Source: Sepiola atlantica
Lineage: Eukaryota; Mollusca; Cephalopoda; Sepiida; Sepiolidae
Length of the DNA: 64,000 nucleotides
Direction: 5' to 3'
NCBI GenBank assembly: GCA_963556195.1
Contig: OY744523.1
Coordinates: forward strand, 78,175,945-78,239,944
In this document: positions 10,280 to 20,599 of the stretch, piece after piece
Numbering within the stretch: the stretch's first letter is position 1
Layout: every line of letters begins with the position of its first letter
The notes under the pieces: generated by a model
What the model saw: only the letters and a program-made list of their open reading frames with translations
What the model was told of the DNA's origin: nothing
Database searches by the model: none
Program-made: the position numbers and the translations under genes

Positions 10280-12949
10280 ATGAAACTAAGAAACGAAGAG
10301 AATGGACAAAAGAGAGGACCGACAAAACCTGGATGGGAAATCAGACTGGAAACCCAGATCACCAAACTTCGGAAAGAAGCTAAAACTGTGAACAGAAGGA
10401 AGGAGGACATGAAACGATTAAGAAGCAAAAATCAGAAACGCAAGGAAAAACTAAATGGGAAACATGAAGAAATAAAACAAAAGATAGCAGCAATAGAAGG
10501 AAGACTGAGACGATACAGGTACAAATCAGAACAGAGCAAACAGAACAGGACCTTTGAAAACAATGAAAGCCAGTTTTACAAAAACGTAAATGGAGAAAAA
10601 ACAACAACAGAGCAACCGAACCCAACAGAAACAAAACAACTCTGGAGCAAGATATGGGAAGTACCAAAAAAGCACAACAAGAATGCCCAATGGTTGAAAA
10701 ACATGAAAGATGAACTGCAGGAAATCGAAGAAGGAACCGAAACAGAAATCAACAAAGAAACGATCAAAAAAACCCTAAGAAAAATGGCAAACTGGAGAGC
10801 ACCAGGCCACGATGGAATACATGCATACTGGTTTAAAAAATTCACGACCCTGCATGAAAGACTAGCGCAGAAACTGAGTGGATGTATCCGCAAAACAGAC
10901 GTACCAGAATGGATGACGGAAGGAAGAACAACATTAATACAAAAAGACACCAAAAAGGGAACGACCACCAGCAACTACAGACCGATATCATGTCTACCAA
11001 TAATGTGGAAAAATCTCACAGCACAACTGAGAGAACAAATCTACCAATCCCTGGACAAACGTGGACTGCTTCCTGAGGAACAAAAAGGATGCCGGAAAGG
11101 ACAAAGAGGAGCACATGATCTACTATACATTGATCAAAAGACTCTGAACAAGGTGAAGAGCAGACAAAAGAACATAGCAATGGCATGGATTGACTACAAG
11201 AAAGCCTACGACAGAATCCCCCAAATGTGGATAATTGAATGCTTAAAAATATACAAGATACCAGACAGGATTATTAATCTCATCCAGAAAGCGATGGAAA
11301 CATGGAGACTAAAACTGACAGCCGGAGGACAACCCCTGTCTGAGATAAAAATACAGAGAGGCATTTTTCAAGGAGACTCTCTATCACCACTATTGTTTAT
11401 AATAGCCATGATGCCACTCAACTACATACTCAGAAAGTGTGATGCCGGATACAGGTTTACGGATACAGAACAAAGAATAAACCACCTGATGTACATGGAT
11501 GACCTTAAACTGTTTGCAAAAAACAAAAAAGAACTGGAAAAGCTGATAAATACAACCAGGATATTCAGCCAGGATATCCAAATGGAGTTTGGAATAGAAA
11601 AATGTGCACTGCTAGAGATTAAAAGAGGAAAACTGGAGACGACAGAAGGTATAGAACTTCCCAACCAAGAGGAGATGATGGCGCTAGGAGAACAAGATAG
11701 TTATAAATACCTGGGAGTTCTGGAAGCAGACACAATCAAATATACAGAAATGAAAGAGAAGATTGGAAAAGAATCCCTACGAAGAACAAGGAAACTCCTA
11801 GAAACTAAACTATATAGCAGAAACCTAATAAAAGGGATAAACACATGGGCTGTATCACTAATAAGATACTCTGGACCATTCATAGGCTGGACCAAAGAAG
11901 AACTCAGGCACCTTGACCAGAGGACTAGAAAACTAATGACTATGCACAATGCATTGCACCCAAAAGACGATACGGACAGACTCTACATGAAAAGAAATGA
12001 AGGAGGTAGAGGACTGGTAAGTATAGAAGACTGTGTGGAAGACACCAAAAAAGAGCTGGAGAAATATGTAACCCAGAACACGGAAAGACTGATCACCACA
12101 GCAAGAGACACCAGCCCAACAAACAACTCCGGAAGCACTGAAACCAGAAACAAAAAGACAAGAAAGGAAAAGTGGGAAGAAAAACAACTACATGGACGCT
12201 TTATAAGACTCACAAGCGATGAAGCCAATGAAAACAGCTGGGCATGGCTAAGAAAAGGACACTTGAACAGAGAAACAGAATCTCTGCTGACGGCCGCACA
12301 GAACAATGCGATTAGGACAAACTTTATTAAAGCAAAAATAGATAAAACCCAGAAAAACAGCAAATGCCGATTGTGTGGACAAAGAGACGAAACGATAAAT
12401 CATATAATAAGTGAATGCAGCAAGCTAGCCCAAAAGGAATACAAGAACAGACATGACAGCGTGGGGAAAGAAGTACACCGGGAAATGTGCAAACAACTGA
12501 ATTTCGAATATGCAAAAAAAAGGTACAAACACAAACCAGAAACTGTACTAGAAAACGAAAAACACAAAATCATATGGGATATGAATGTACAAACAGACAA
12601 ACCCATAACAGCAAGGAGACCGGATATGATAATAATCAACAAGAAAGAAAAATCCTGCAAAATCGTAGACTTTGCCGTTCCAGCGGACCACAGAGTGAAG
12701 ATCAAAGAGACGAAAAAAAGAAGCAAATATACTGAACTTGCCAGAGAATTGAAAGGAATATGGAACATGAAGAAAGTCAGTATAACACCAATAATCATAG
12801 GAGCACTAGGAACAGTCCCCAAAAACATGGAGAAAAGACTAGGAGAAATAGGAATCAAAGGGATAACTGAGACCATACAAAGGACAGTAATGATCAAAAC
12901 AGCTACAATCCTGAGAAATGTCCTCGAATGCGGAAACCAACCCACATAA
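10280..12949 (+). CDS. RLE element reverse transcriptase / CCHC finger / restriction-like endonuclease
   Basis: The first ATG after the TAA at 10226; the frame is already open from 10229. Residues run in this order: an RT approach region (MANWRAPGHDGIHAYWFKK), RT motif WIDYKKAYDRIP (D about 305), FQGDSLSPLLF (about 363-373), and YMDD (about 405-408), all catalytic-type residues intact. Next comes a basic linker, a C-X2-C-X8-H-X4-C finger from about residue 696, and a restriction-like nuclease core with RPD (D about 782) and KIVDFAVPAD (D about 797), then conserved GALGTVPK. The predicted product nicks target DNA and reverse transcribes its own RNA at the nick (target-primed). Full length from 9509 is about 1,146 codons, in the usual range for single-ORF RLE elements. 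Large antisense open frames over this gene are shadows. Confidence 0.85.
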   Translation: MKLRNEENGQKRGPTKPGWEIRLETQITKLRKEAKTVNRRKEDMKRLRSKNQKRKEKLNGKHEEIKQKIAAIEGRLRRYRYKSEQSKQNRTFENNESQFYKNVNGEKTTTEQPNPTETKQLWSKIWEVPKKHNKNAQWLKNMKDELQEIEEGTETEINKETIKKTLRKMANWRAPGHDGIHAYWFKKFTTLHERLAQKLSGCIRKTDVPEWMTEGRTTLIQKDTKKGTTTSNYRPISCLPIMWKNLTAQLREQIYQSLDKRGLLPEEQKGCRKGQRGAHDLLYIDQKTLNKVKSRQKNIAMAWIDYKKAYDRIPQMWIIECLKIYKIPDRIINLIQKAMETWRLKLTAGGQPLSEIKIQRGIFQGDSLSPLLFIIAMMPLNYILRKCDAGYRFTDTEQRINHLMYMDDLKLFAKNKKELEKLINTTRIFSQDIQMEFGIEKCALLEIKRGKLETTEGIELPNQEEMMALGEQDSYKYLGVLEADTIKYTEMKEKIGKESLRRTRKLLETKLYSRNLIKGINTWAVSLIRYSGPFIGWTKEELRHLDQRTRKLMTMHNALHPKDDTDRLYMKRNEGGRGLVSIEDCVEDTKKELEKYVTQNTERLITTARDTSPTNNSGSTETRNKKTRKEKWEEKQLHGRFIRLTSDEANENSWAWLRKGHLNRETESLLTAAQNNAIRTNFIKAKIDKTQKNSKCRLCGQRDETINHIISECSKLAQKEYKNRHDSVGKEVHREMCKQLNFEYAKKRYKHKPETVLENEKHKIIWDMNVQTDKPITARRPDMIIINKKEKSCKIVDFAVPADHRVKIKETKKRSKYTELARELKGIWNMKKVSITPIIIGALGTVPKNMEKRLGEIGIKGITETIQRTVMIKTATILRNVLECGNQPT

Positions 12950-13362
12950 GCAACGAATGGAGAAACAACACATGGAAGCACAAGACAACAGAACCGGGGA
13001 AAATACAACCGCACGAGAGAGGCGCAAGCATAGGCTGACACCACAAAAATTATGGACAGAGGGTCGAGGAGGGAAAGTGCAAACCAGACCTCCACTGGAA
13101 GAGCGCGGACAGCTCTGGGATCTTGGGGAGGCTTGTTTCCACTCAGGCCCCAGAGGGGACCAATGGCCCTTATCAGCGGGAAATCGGTGGTAGGTGGCTG
13201 TTGCGATACCGCAAGGTCATCAGCGGTGATGAACGGAAAAAAGTGGAGCATACTGGAAGTTTGAGGAGACTTGTTGTCACTCAGACTCCAGGGAATACCA
13301 CAGGTTGTTGGCAGTGGGCGATCACTGACGATGACCTGTGTGATAACTCCTAGTGAGTAAAT
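12950..13362 (+). other. 3' UTR of RLE element C2
   Basis: The region between the stop codon and the (TAA)n tail. Its last ~280 bp recur at 8595-8870 (forward) and, inverted and more diverged, at 14930-15180 and 16303-16560. It is therefore the best preserved and most copied part of the family. This agrees with the 3' UTR carrying the RNA structure that RLE reverse transcriptases recognise. It contains short overlapping open frames with no protein similarity that I can see. Confidence 0.8.
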
Positions 13363-13392
13363 AATAATAATAACAATAACAACAATAACAAC

Positions 13393-13457
<65 letters not shown>

Positions 13458-13470
13458 TAATAATAATAAC

Positions 13471-13528
<58 letters not shown>
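13361..13528. repeat. (TAA)n with CAA interruptions
   Basis: About 168 bp of AAT-type repeat with several AAC units (13371-13395 and 13467-13471). It is both the tail of C2 and the left border of C3. Antisense poly-I and poly-Y open frames (part of a 381-codon frame) are artefacts of it. Confidence 0.95.
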
Positions 13529-13529
<1 letters not shown>

Positions 13530-14140
13530 AACTACAACCTACCAACCATGTGGAAAATCCTAATGGCCCAACTGATTTACCATTCCCTTAGTAATTGTGG
13601 ATAACTCCCGAAGAATAAAAAATGCGCCGGAAAGAGAAACGAAGGACGCATAACATACATAGATCAAAAGATCCTCAAGGATGAAAAAACAGAAAGAAGA
13701 ATATACAAGAAAGCATGCGACAGAATCCCCCAAGCATGGATAATTGAGTGCTTCAAGATGTATCAAGATAGCCGACATAATTATCAGTCTTATAAATAAA
13801 GAAATGGTAACATGGAGACTGGAACTGACAGCTGGCTGAGATAAGAATTCAGAGAGGTATTTTCCAGGGAGATTCTCTATCACCACTACTGTTTATCATA
13901 GCCATGATGTCGCTCAACAAACTTCTCAGGAAGTTTAATGCTGGATACAAATTCACTGACGCAGAAGAAAGAATAAACCACATGAATATGGACGAGCTGA
14001 AGCTATTTGCAAAAACAAAAAAGGAATTGGAACCGCTGATAAACACAATCAGAATCTTCTTCAGCCCGGATGTTTAAATGGAATTCAGAATGGAATAGTG
14101 TGCACTACTAAAGATGAAAAGTGGAGGACATGAGAAGATG
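13529..14140 (+). pseudogene. RLE element copy C3: RT fragment
   Basis: Starts in mid-RT directly after (TAA)n and corresponds to about 10970-11640 of C2: the CCTACCAACCATGTGGAAAA region, ATACATAGATCAAAAGATC, an AAGAAAGCATGCGACAGAATCC block, GGTATTTTCCAGGGAGATTC, and a degraded YMDD segment (AATATGGACGAGCTGAAG). It carries frameshifts, stops and small deletions. It ends near the position of C2 where C4 begins in the opposite orientation. Confidence 0.75.
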
Positions 14141-14159
14141 AGATGGAAACATGATACAT

Positions 14160-14872
14160 GTTCTATTTGTGTTGTTCTGTCCGGTTGTCAGTAGCGATTC
14201 CATTTCTCTGTTCAGATAACCTTTTCGTAGTGATGCCCAGGTGTTTTCCTGTGTCTCTTCTCTGGTCAATCTGATGAATCTTCCATGTAGCTGCTTTCCT
14301 TCTCATTTTTATTTTCTCAATTTTTTTTTCAGTTTCAATGCTCTCTGTATTTTTCATTTTTTTCTGGTGTTTCTTGCTGCAATTATCAGCCTTTCTGAGT
14401 TCTCGGTTATTTATTTTTACCAGTTTCTTTTTAGTGGCATCCGCACAGTCTTCTATACTTACCAGTCCTATTCCCCCTTTGCTTCTTTTCATGTAGAGTC
14501 GATCAACATAATCCTTTGGGTTTAGTGCATTGTGCATGGTCATAAGTTTTCTAGTTTTTTAGCTGCCTCAGTTCTTCTTTTGTCCAGCCTATGAATGGTC
14601 CAGAATATCTTACTAGAGAAATTGTCGAGGTGTTTATTCTTTTATCGGGTTTCTATGAAATAACTTTGTTTCTAAAACTGGTGTTGTTCTCCTCATGTAT
14701 TCTTTTCCAATCTTGTCTTTCATTTCTCTTGATTTGATGTTGTCTACTTTCATAACTCCCAGATATTTATATGTACCATGTTCGCCAAGTGTCCTCATCC
14801 TCTCATAGTTAAGTAATGTCATTTGCTGTCTCGAGATTTCCCCTTTTCATATTTGATAGTGCACACTTTTGT

Positions 14873-14874
<2 letters not shown>
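14160..14874 (-). pseudogene. RLE element copy C4: inverted mid fragment
   Basis: On the minus strand this corresponds to about 11600-12320 of C2: a GTGCACTATC start, a YKYLGVMKVDNIKSREMKDK block (within 14634-14822), then MTMHNALNPKDYVDRLYMKR and GGIGLVSIEDCADATKK (within 14163-14543), stopping in the segment before the CCHC finger. No finger or nuclease is present. C3 plus C4 together cover about 10970-12320 of one element, so an inversion between them is plausible. Confidence 0.75.

Positions 14875-14925
<51 letters not shown>
14875..14925. repeat. (ATT)n microsatellite, tail of C5
   Basis: The complement of the (TAA)n tail. It lies between the 3' end of C5 (minus strand) and C4. Confidence 0.95.
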
Positions 14926-16258
14926 CATGTTTACTTACCAGGAGTTCTCACACAGGCCATCATTAGTGATTGCTCACTGATAATCACCAATGGTGTTCCC
15001 TGGAGTCTGAGTGACAACAAGCCTCCCCAGATTTCCAGTGCTCTCCACCTCTTTGATAACTACTGCAAATGAATTTGTATTATAACAACAGACACTTACC
15101 ATCGATTTCTTGTTGACAACAACCATTGGTCTTCTCTGGGATTTAGATGGCAATAAGCCTCTCCAATGTCCCAGTAGGGATTCCGTTTCTCTGTTCAGGT
15201 ATCCTTTTCTCAGCCATGCCCAACTATTTTTCTGCGTCTCTTCTCTTGTCATTCGTATGAAACGTCCATGTAGTTGTTTTTCTTTCCACTTTTCTTTTCT
15301 AGTCTGTTTGTTTCCGGTTTTGATGCTTGCTGAGTTGTTCGTTGGGACAGTGTCTCTTGCTGCGGTGATCAGCATTTCTGTATGAGAGTTTATGTATTTC
15401 TCCAGCTCCTTTTTAGTGTCGGCCACATAGTCTTCTATACTTACCAGTCCTCTTCCCCCTTCGTTTCTCTTCACGTAGAGTCTGTCTGTATTGTCTTTTG
15501 GATGTAGTGTGTTGTGCATAGTCATTAGTTTTCTAGTTCTCTTCTTTTGTCCAGCTTATGAATGGTCCAGAGTATCTTATTAGTGATACTGCCCAGGTAT
15601 TTATTCCTTTTATTAGGTTTCTGCTATATAATTTTGTTTCTAAGAGCTTTCTTGTTCTTCTCAGATATTCTTTTCCAATCTTCTCTTTCATGGCTGTTGA
15701 TTTGATTGTGTCTGCTTCCAGAACTCCCAAATATTTATAGCTGTCCTGTTTGCCTGGCGCCTTCATCTGCTCTTTGTTGGGTAGTTCCATGACCTCGGTC
15801 GTCTTCAGCTTTCCCTTTTTCATCTCTAGCAGTGCACACTTTTCTATTCCGAATTCCATTTGAATGTCCTAGCTGAAGATTCTGGTCATATTTATCAGCT
15901 TTTCCAGTTCCTTTTTGCTGTTTGCAAATAGCTTCAAGTCGTCCATGTACATGGGGTTGTTTATTCTTTGTTATGTGCCTGTATCCGGCATCACATTTCT
16001 TGAGTATGTAGTTGAGTTACATCATGGCTATGATAAACAGTAGTGGTGATAGGGAGTCTCCTTGGAAAATGCCTCTCTTTATTTTTATCTCAGTCAGGTG
16101 TTGTCCTCTTGCTGTAAGTTCTAATCTCCATGTTCCCATTGCTTTCTTGATGAGATTAATAATCCTGTCGGGTATCTTATACATTTTTAAGCATTCAATT
16201 ATCCATGCTTAAGGGATTCTGTCGCAGGCTTTCTTGTGGTCAATCCATGCCATATATA
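14926..16258 (-). pseudogene. RLE element copy C5: RT fragment fused to 3' UTR by an internal deletion
   Basis: Minus-strand order: an RT region starting about 16258 (a CATGGATTGACCACAAGAAA-like block, a degraded YMDD-type segment near 15940), then MEFGIEKCALLEMKKGK (15859 down), YKYLGVLEADTIKS, MTMHNTLHPKDNTDRLYVKR and GRGLVSIEDYVADTKKEL. After NRETESLL (about 15182) the sequence jumps straight into 3' UTR text. The deletion removes the equivalent of about 12290-13120, that is the CCHC finger and the nuclease. The 183-codon open frame 15525-14974 spans the junction. Stops and frameshifts elsewhere show it is dead. Confidence 0.8.
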
Positions 16259-16302
16259 TGCTCTATATATTATTATTGTTATTATTATTATTATTATTAT
16301 TA
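16259..16302. repeat. (ATT)n microsatellite, tail of C6
   Basis: An interrupted ATT run between C5 and the 3' end of C6. Confidence 0.9.
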
Positions 16303-16600
16303 TTTATGAGGAGTACTCACACAAGTCATTATCAACAATAACAAATGGTGTTTCCTGGAGTCTGAGTAACTGCAAGTCTCCCCAGATTTCCACCACTCTC
16401 CGCCTCTTTCGATAAACATTGCAAATCATTTTGTGTTATTGCAACAGCCTTTTCCATTGATTTCTTGCTCGCAACGACCATTGGCCTTCTCAACATTTGT
16501 AATTTTCGCACTCTTCCAGTGGAGGTCTGGATGGTAGTATCTCTCCTCGATCTTTCCATCAACCTTGACCTTTCCCAAGCCTTTTGTGTGTTACCAAACG
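16303..16600 (-). mobile_element. RLE element copy C6: 3' UTR only, inverted
   Basis: The reverse complement aligns with about 13050-13365 of C2 (TAGTGAG/CTCCT terminus, TCACTCAGACTCCAGG-like block, CCAGACCTCCACTGGAAGAG near 16515-16535). It is more diverged than C1. It extends slightly further 5' than C1 (a GATCGAGGAGAGATAC block), so its truncation point differs from that of C1. Confidence 0.75.
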
Positions 16601-16683
16601 AGGTTAGTGCCACCATTTAGGGGGGGTAGATTATTTGATTTCTGGCAGTTTCATTTCCCTTCGATATTTGAAGGAGAAGAGGA

Positions 16684-16819
<136 letters not shown>

Positions 16820-17688
16820 TGTATAACTGTTGTAAACAAACTAGTTTATTTCGGTGTATTTTTACAACTTTTTTTCTTCATTTTATTTTCTTTCTCCAAA
16901 TTCTTACAATTAATTTTTTTCTGAGGATTCTTCACATTTTTATCCAAAGCCAAATTATCCTTTATCTATTTTTCTTAGAAATGGAAGGTACATACTTGTA
17001 AACTCCACAAAAATGATAATAGCATATATATTATTGACTTTACACCTTACTTCTTTACAAATACTTTTTATGTAATTCAGGCTTAATATTTTTTATTTGT
17101 TTTGGCTGAAAAAAAATAGTTTCCCGTCTTTTTTATCTCTTCCAATTACGTTTTTTCAACCTCCTATCTTCTCCAATCATTTTTTTCTTTATTCTTTTTC
17201 TAATGACTGTAATTTCTAAATATCCTTTCAACTTTTTGAACAAACAATATTTTGCTTCCAATTGTTTTTTCTTCCTTATTCTACATCGTGTCCTTTTTCT
17301 TATCCTCATATTTTTTTTATACATTTTGCAAATTTCTAATTTTTTGATTTTTCGCCATTCTAGTTATGTGCTCCTTTTTATTTGTATTTTTATCCATTTA
17401 TTTTTATGCTCCACTTTTCAATGGTTTTTTCTCCTTCCTTTCATTTGTTTATTGAACCTTTTTGCTATTTTGTTTTAGCGTTTATACTTTTCGTTTTCAT
17501 TTTTCTTTGTCGTTTCTCCATAACATCTTTCTTCACATTCTTTTTTCATTTCTTCTTTTTTATTCCTTTTTGTTTGAACATCTTTTGACTACATTCTTTC
17601 TCCGTATTTATTTTATTCAACTTAAAACAAAAACATTTTTATTCTTTTCTCTGTTCTTCATTTTCTAATGCTATTAATTTATTTCTTG
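16820..17688. other. T-rich, strand-skewed non-coding stretch
   Basis: From about 16850 to 17680 the plus strand is strongly T- and TC-rich with few purine tracts. Several F/L/I-rich open frames result (for example 17203-17478) and have no family signal. No gene is called. Confidence 0.6.
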
Positions 17689-17689
17689 G

Positions 17690-17895
17690 GAGGTGACGGT
17701 GGTTAAGTGGATAACGACACGGACTGCGTGTTCCAAGTTCGAATCCAGTAACATTTTCACTTCAGGATGTTGGTAACCTTCACGTGGTCCTTCCCGTAAG
17801 TACCCGATGTCTTTCTAGAAAGAATTTTAGCTAGAAATATATCGGGGAAACCAATGCCAACACTAGAATCATCTGATTCACACGAAAGGAATTCA
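17690..17895 (+). mobile_element. tRNA-derived SINE, copy 2
   Basis: Second copy of the element at 801-1028. The A-box region is GGTTAAGTGGATAACG and the B box is a perfect GTTCGAATCC (17737-17746). It is shorter by a small deletion between the two boxes and ends at a TGATTCACACGAAAGGAATT-like terminus. A B box in this form fits Pol III transcription of a tRNA-derived head. The copy is diverged and probably inactive. Confidence 0.85.
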
Positions 17896-17899
17896 TTTC

Positions 17900-18680
17900 T
17901 TCATCTGCCTCTCTCCGTCATCTTTTTATCTATTCCTATATCATCTAACCTTAACCTTAACCCTAACCCTATTCTTATATCATCTTATTGCTTAATTACT
18001 TCCCTTCCTTTCTCCTTTCTTTTATTTACTTCATTTTTCTATCAAAGTATTTTAAATTTCTCTTTCTTATTGAATCCATTTTAAAAGCCATTTTATTCTG
18101 ATTATTGACACAATATTTTAACCCCAAAATAAAAGTCATGTAGTACATTTTGATTAGAATTGTTTACCCGGCAGAATCTTCTTTTAAATATCAAAGGGAC
18201 AACAGTTATATATTTTTAAAATCATCTTACAAGAATCATTTTACAGTTAATAACAGAAGAAAGAGAACACAAACTAAATTTGTTAAGCAAACAATAATAA
18301 AAAGCAGAAGAAACGGAAAGAAGAAAAATTAGAATTCTGGAATTATTTCCAAAGAAAAAATGTGTTCACAGGAAACATGATTTTGATGTTGAAAATGCAG
18401 AGAATGCTTTTCTTCTAAAAACTTAGAATGAATAATTGATATTAATCGACATTTTTGACCAAGATTAAATGACGAGTGAATGATGGGATGAAAGATTTAA
18501 AGAGATAGAACTCTGTTTATCTTACAGTTTTAAATATGTTCATTGTTCGAACCGCAATTGTAGGAAAACAAATATTAAAAAAGACAGAAGTGTCAGCTAT
18601 TAATTTCTTCAATGAATTTGTGTGCAAGAAGTGTAAGACAATGGAGACAAATTAGAACTCAGATGTGAAGAAAGTATATT
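17900..18680. other. Non-coding stretch with telomere-like CCTAA repeats
   Basis: A short CCTTAACCTTAACCCTAACC run lies near 17949-17972. The rest is AT-rich with no gene. Confidence 0.5.
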
Positions 18681-18689
18681 TGGATGGTG

Positions 18690-19345
18690 AAGCTATTGAG
18701 GTCGCTTCAATGTTTTGTTAACTTGATGATCCCATTGAAGCACAAGTAGGAGCTAGTGTTCGTGTGACAACAAGACTTAAAAGTGGATGGAGTAAGTTCA
18801 GGGAACGTTTGCCATTACTAACTAGCAGAGCGTTACCACTGTCAACCGAAGAAAGAGTTTATCAGGTATGTGTGTGTAGTGTGATGATGCACAGAAGTAA
18901 AATCTTACCAGTGAGGGTTCAGGAAACGTGTTTCATGGAGAGAATGATACAATGGATGTGTAATGTGAGTCGTAAAGACAGACTTAGATCTTATGAGCTC
19001 AGAAGATTAACTATGGACAGTATAGGGAGATGTGTGCAGAACAAGAGACTTCGTTGGTATAGTCACATTTATAGAATGGATGAGTGTAGATGCAAAATAG
19101 TTGGCAGGGAAAGTTCAAAGAAAAACATAGGAGGAAAGAATGGATGTAGAAAAAGTTGAGGTAGCAGGGTCAGTTGGCAAGGGAAATCCAAGGAAAAGAT
19201 GGGAGCAAGTGATAAGGATGGATTTGAGAGAATAGGGGATAAATAAAGACTTGGTCAGAGATAGGTTGGTTTGGAAGCAGATGCAGCAGGTAGAGATGCG
19301 GCAAAGGATGATGGCTCATGATGATGACTCCTGCTAGACTTTCAC
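18690..19345 (+). pseudogene. LINE reverse-transcriptase C-terminal tail
   Basis: The 131-codon open frame 18764-19159 reads TRLKSGWSKFRERLPLLTSR, then LSTEERVYQVCVCSVMMHRS, ERMIQWMCNVSRKDRL, RCVQNKRLRWYSHIYRMDE. This is the conserved tail after the RT domain (RVY-x-CVRSVMLYGSET-like, then RLRWxGHxxRM) of a widespread marine-invertebrate LINE. The protein continues after a frameshift as VEVAGSVGKG-PRKRWEQVI and RDRLVWKQMQQVEM with internal stops. The A/G in CSVMMHRSK replaces the usual SET. It ends near a GATGATGACTCCTGC 3' segment. The clade is not assigned. Confidence 0.7.
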
Positions 19346-19374
19346 CAGAATCCTTTTAGCAGGATTGTAGCCCT

Positions 19375-20595
19375 AATACTGCTTGCTGCCAGACCTGTCT
19401 GGCATGGATGACCCTGTCAGAAAACAGAATAGTTTTGTTTGCTTTCTTTTTACTAATGAGTCACTACTTATCAAGCCAAAAGCATCTCGAGGATAAGGGT
19501 TTACAAAATAGATGGAAGTTCTTGTAAAGAAACTGTCCATAGAAATTTCGTTTGATGTTAGGCACACAAAGGACGAAAGAAAAGTTCTTTGCAGTTGTAA
19601 TAGGAAGACGAGTTCTTGTGAATGTCTTACAAGGAGGAGGCAAAGATTGGAGCTCAGTCGAGCATCTTCCATCGAAGACAGAGTAGAGAAAGACTAGCAA
19701 CGTCTTTTCTGTGAGAAAAAGTTTGCAGAGAACAGAAGAGAAATTCACCCACTAGATTGGAAAGTCGATTTTTTATTTTTTTCGAGGCAAAAAAGAGTGC
19801 TATGAGTGGCACCTCCACAGATATGAAAGAAGTACGCCATCTTGAAACATATCTGACTCTTATATAAGTACAGGATCGCATCAGAAGTCAGGAACTTTCT
19901 GGAGCAGTAGAATGATCCAAACATTTTTGCAATAACCTTATCAACAGATTGGATATAAGTCTTCTATTTTAGATCTGGGAGCTTCTTCAAAAAGGAAGCC
20001 ATTCATTTTGACTGGAGCAAAACAAGGATCTTAACGTTTGTGGTGAAAGAAGAGCAGCTTGGTTTTTAAGACAATGTTTTCCCATTGCACCACATGTTCT
20101 TGATTAGCAATGTACTTCGAAGTGCTGCCATAGACAATTGTGTCATCTGTATTTTGATTTGTTTAAGATCATTAATGAAGATCAGAAAAGGGTGGAGCTG
20201 AGAATATATCCTTGGGACATTTACACTGTGTGCTTCAGGCTTTTGCCTATCAACATCAACAACTACTTTTTTTCTGGGTCAGAATTTATCCATACACCAC
20301 TTATCGTTGACTAGATTTTGACCGTAAGTTAGTATTTCTTTAGCTGCTTACATGAAGTGGCTTCATGCCTTGTCTGGAGCGATTTCCATTAAAAAAAAGC
20401 CTTTGATATGTCGAGAGCTATTACGCTAGTGATAGATTCTTTGATCCTATGTAATATTACAGTTAGCATGTCAGCTGCTGATCTTGCAGGACGAAAGTCA
20501 TATTGTTTTCCACTAAGTAAATTGCTTTTGTTGAGGTGATTGACAAATTCTTGATTTATTACAGATTCAAACAACTTACCGTGAGTCACAGATGA
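19375..20595 (-). pseudogene. LINE (CR1/Jockey-like) RT domain and 3' end, family B
   Basis: Minus-strand order from 20589: KLFESVINQEFVNHLNKSNLL, GKQYDFRPARSAADML, VIALDISKAF. After an interruption come a VPQGYILSSTLF-like motif and a degraded DDT segment (about 20150), then SFYCS-KFLT-DAILYLYKS, FSHRKDVASLSLL, SSFF-like and PSSRCFWLDK. These are RT motifs in family order followed by the C-terminal tail. Many stops and frameshifts. An inserted forward-strand LINE tail (20343-20398) splits the RT just after ALDISKAF. The 3' end shares sequence with 31930-32265 and 41575-42650. Confidence 0.75.
20343..20398 (+). mobile_element. Family-A LINE 3' end inserted in family-B RT
   Basis: The string TGAAGTGGCTTCATGCCTTG followed by TCTGGAGCGATTTCCATT and eight A matches the family-A terminus at 2650-2701 and 5945-5990. 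It faces forward within a minus-strand RT reading frame, at the codons after DISKAF. Only ~55 bp are present. Confidence 0.6.
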
Positions 20596-20599
20596 CTGA

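Larger units (their letters stand above)
9336..13375 (+). mobile_element. RLE-type non-LTR retrotransposon, near-full-length copy C2
   Basis: About 4.0 kb with a 5' leader (about 9336-9508), one long reading frame (9509-12949) broken by a single TAA, a 3' UTR (12950-13362) and a (TAA)n tail. The single ORF with an N-terminal DNA-binding segment, a central RT and a C-terminal CCHC finger plus restriction-like endonuclease is the layout of the R2/R4/NeSL/Hero group. The (TAA)n association recalls Dong, an R4-clade element known from TAA repeats. The clade is not proven. The exact 5' end is uncertain. Five partial relatives lie within 8 kb. Confidence 0.85.

Noticed and set aside
10226..10280. 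Two-ORF (ORF1/ORF2) organisation of the retrotransposon
   Set aside because: Both frames are in phase and only one TAA separates them. RLE elements of this layout use one ORF, so a single broken ORF is simpler.
12400..13545. 381-codon minus-strand open frame
   Set aside because: It runs antisense to the retrotransposon coding region, its 3' UTR and the (TAA)n tail (giving poly-I). It is a shadow of the element.
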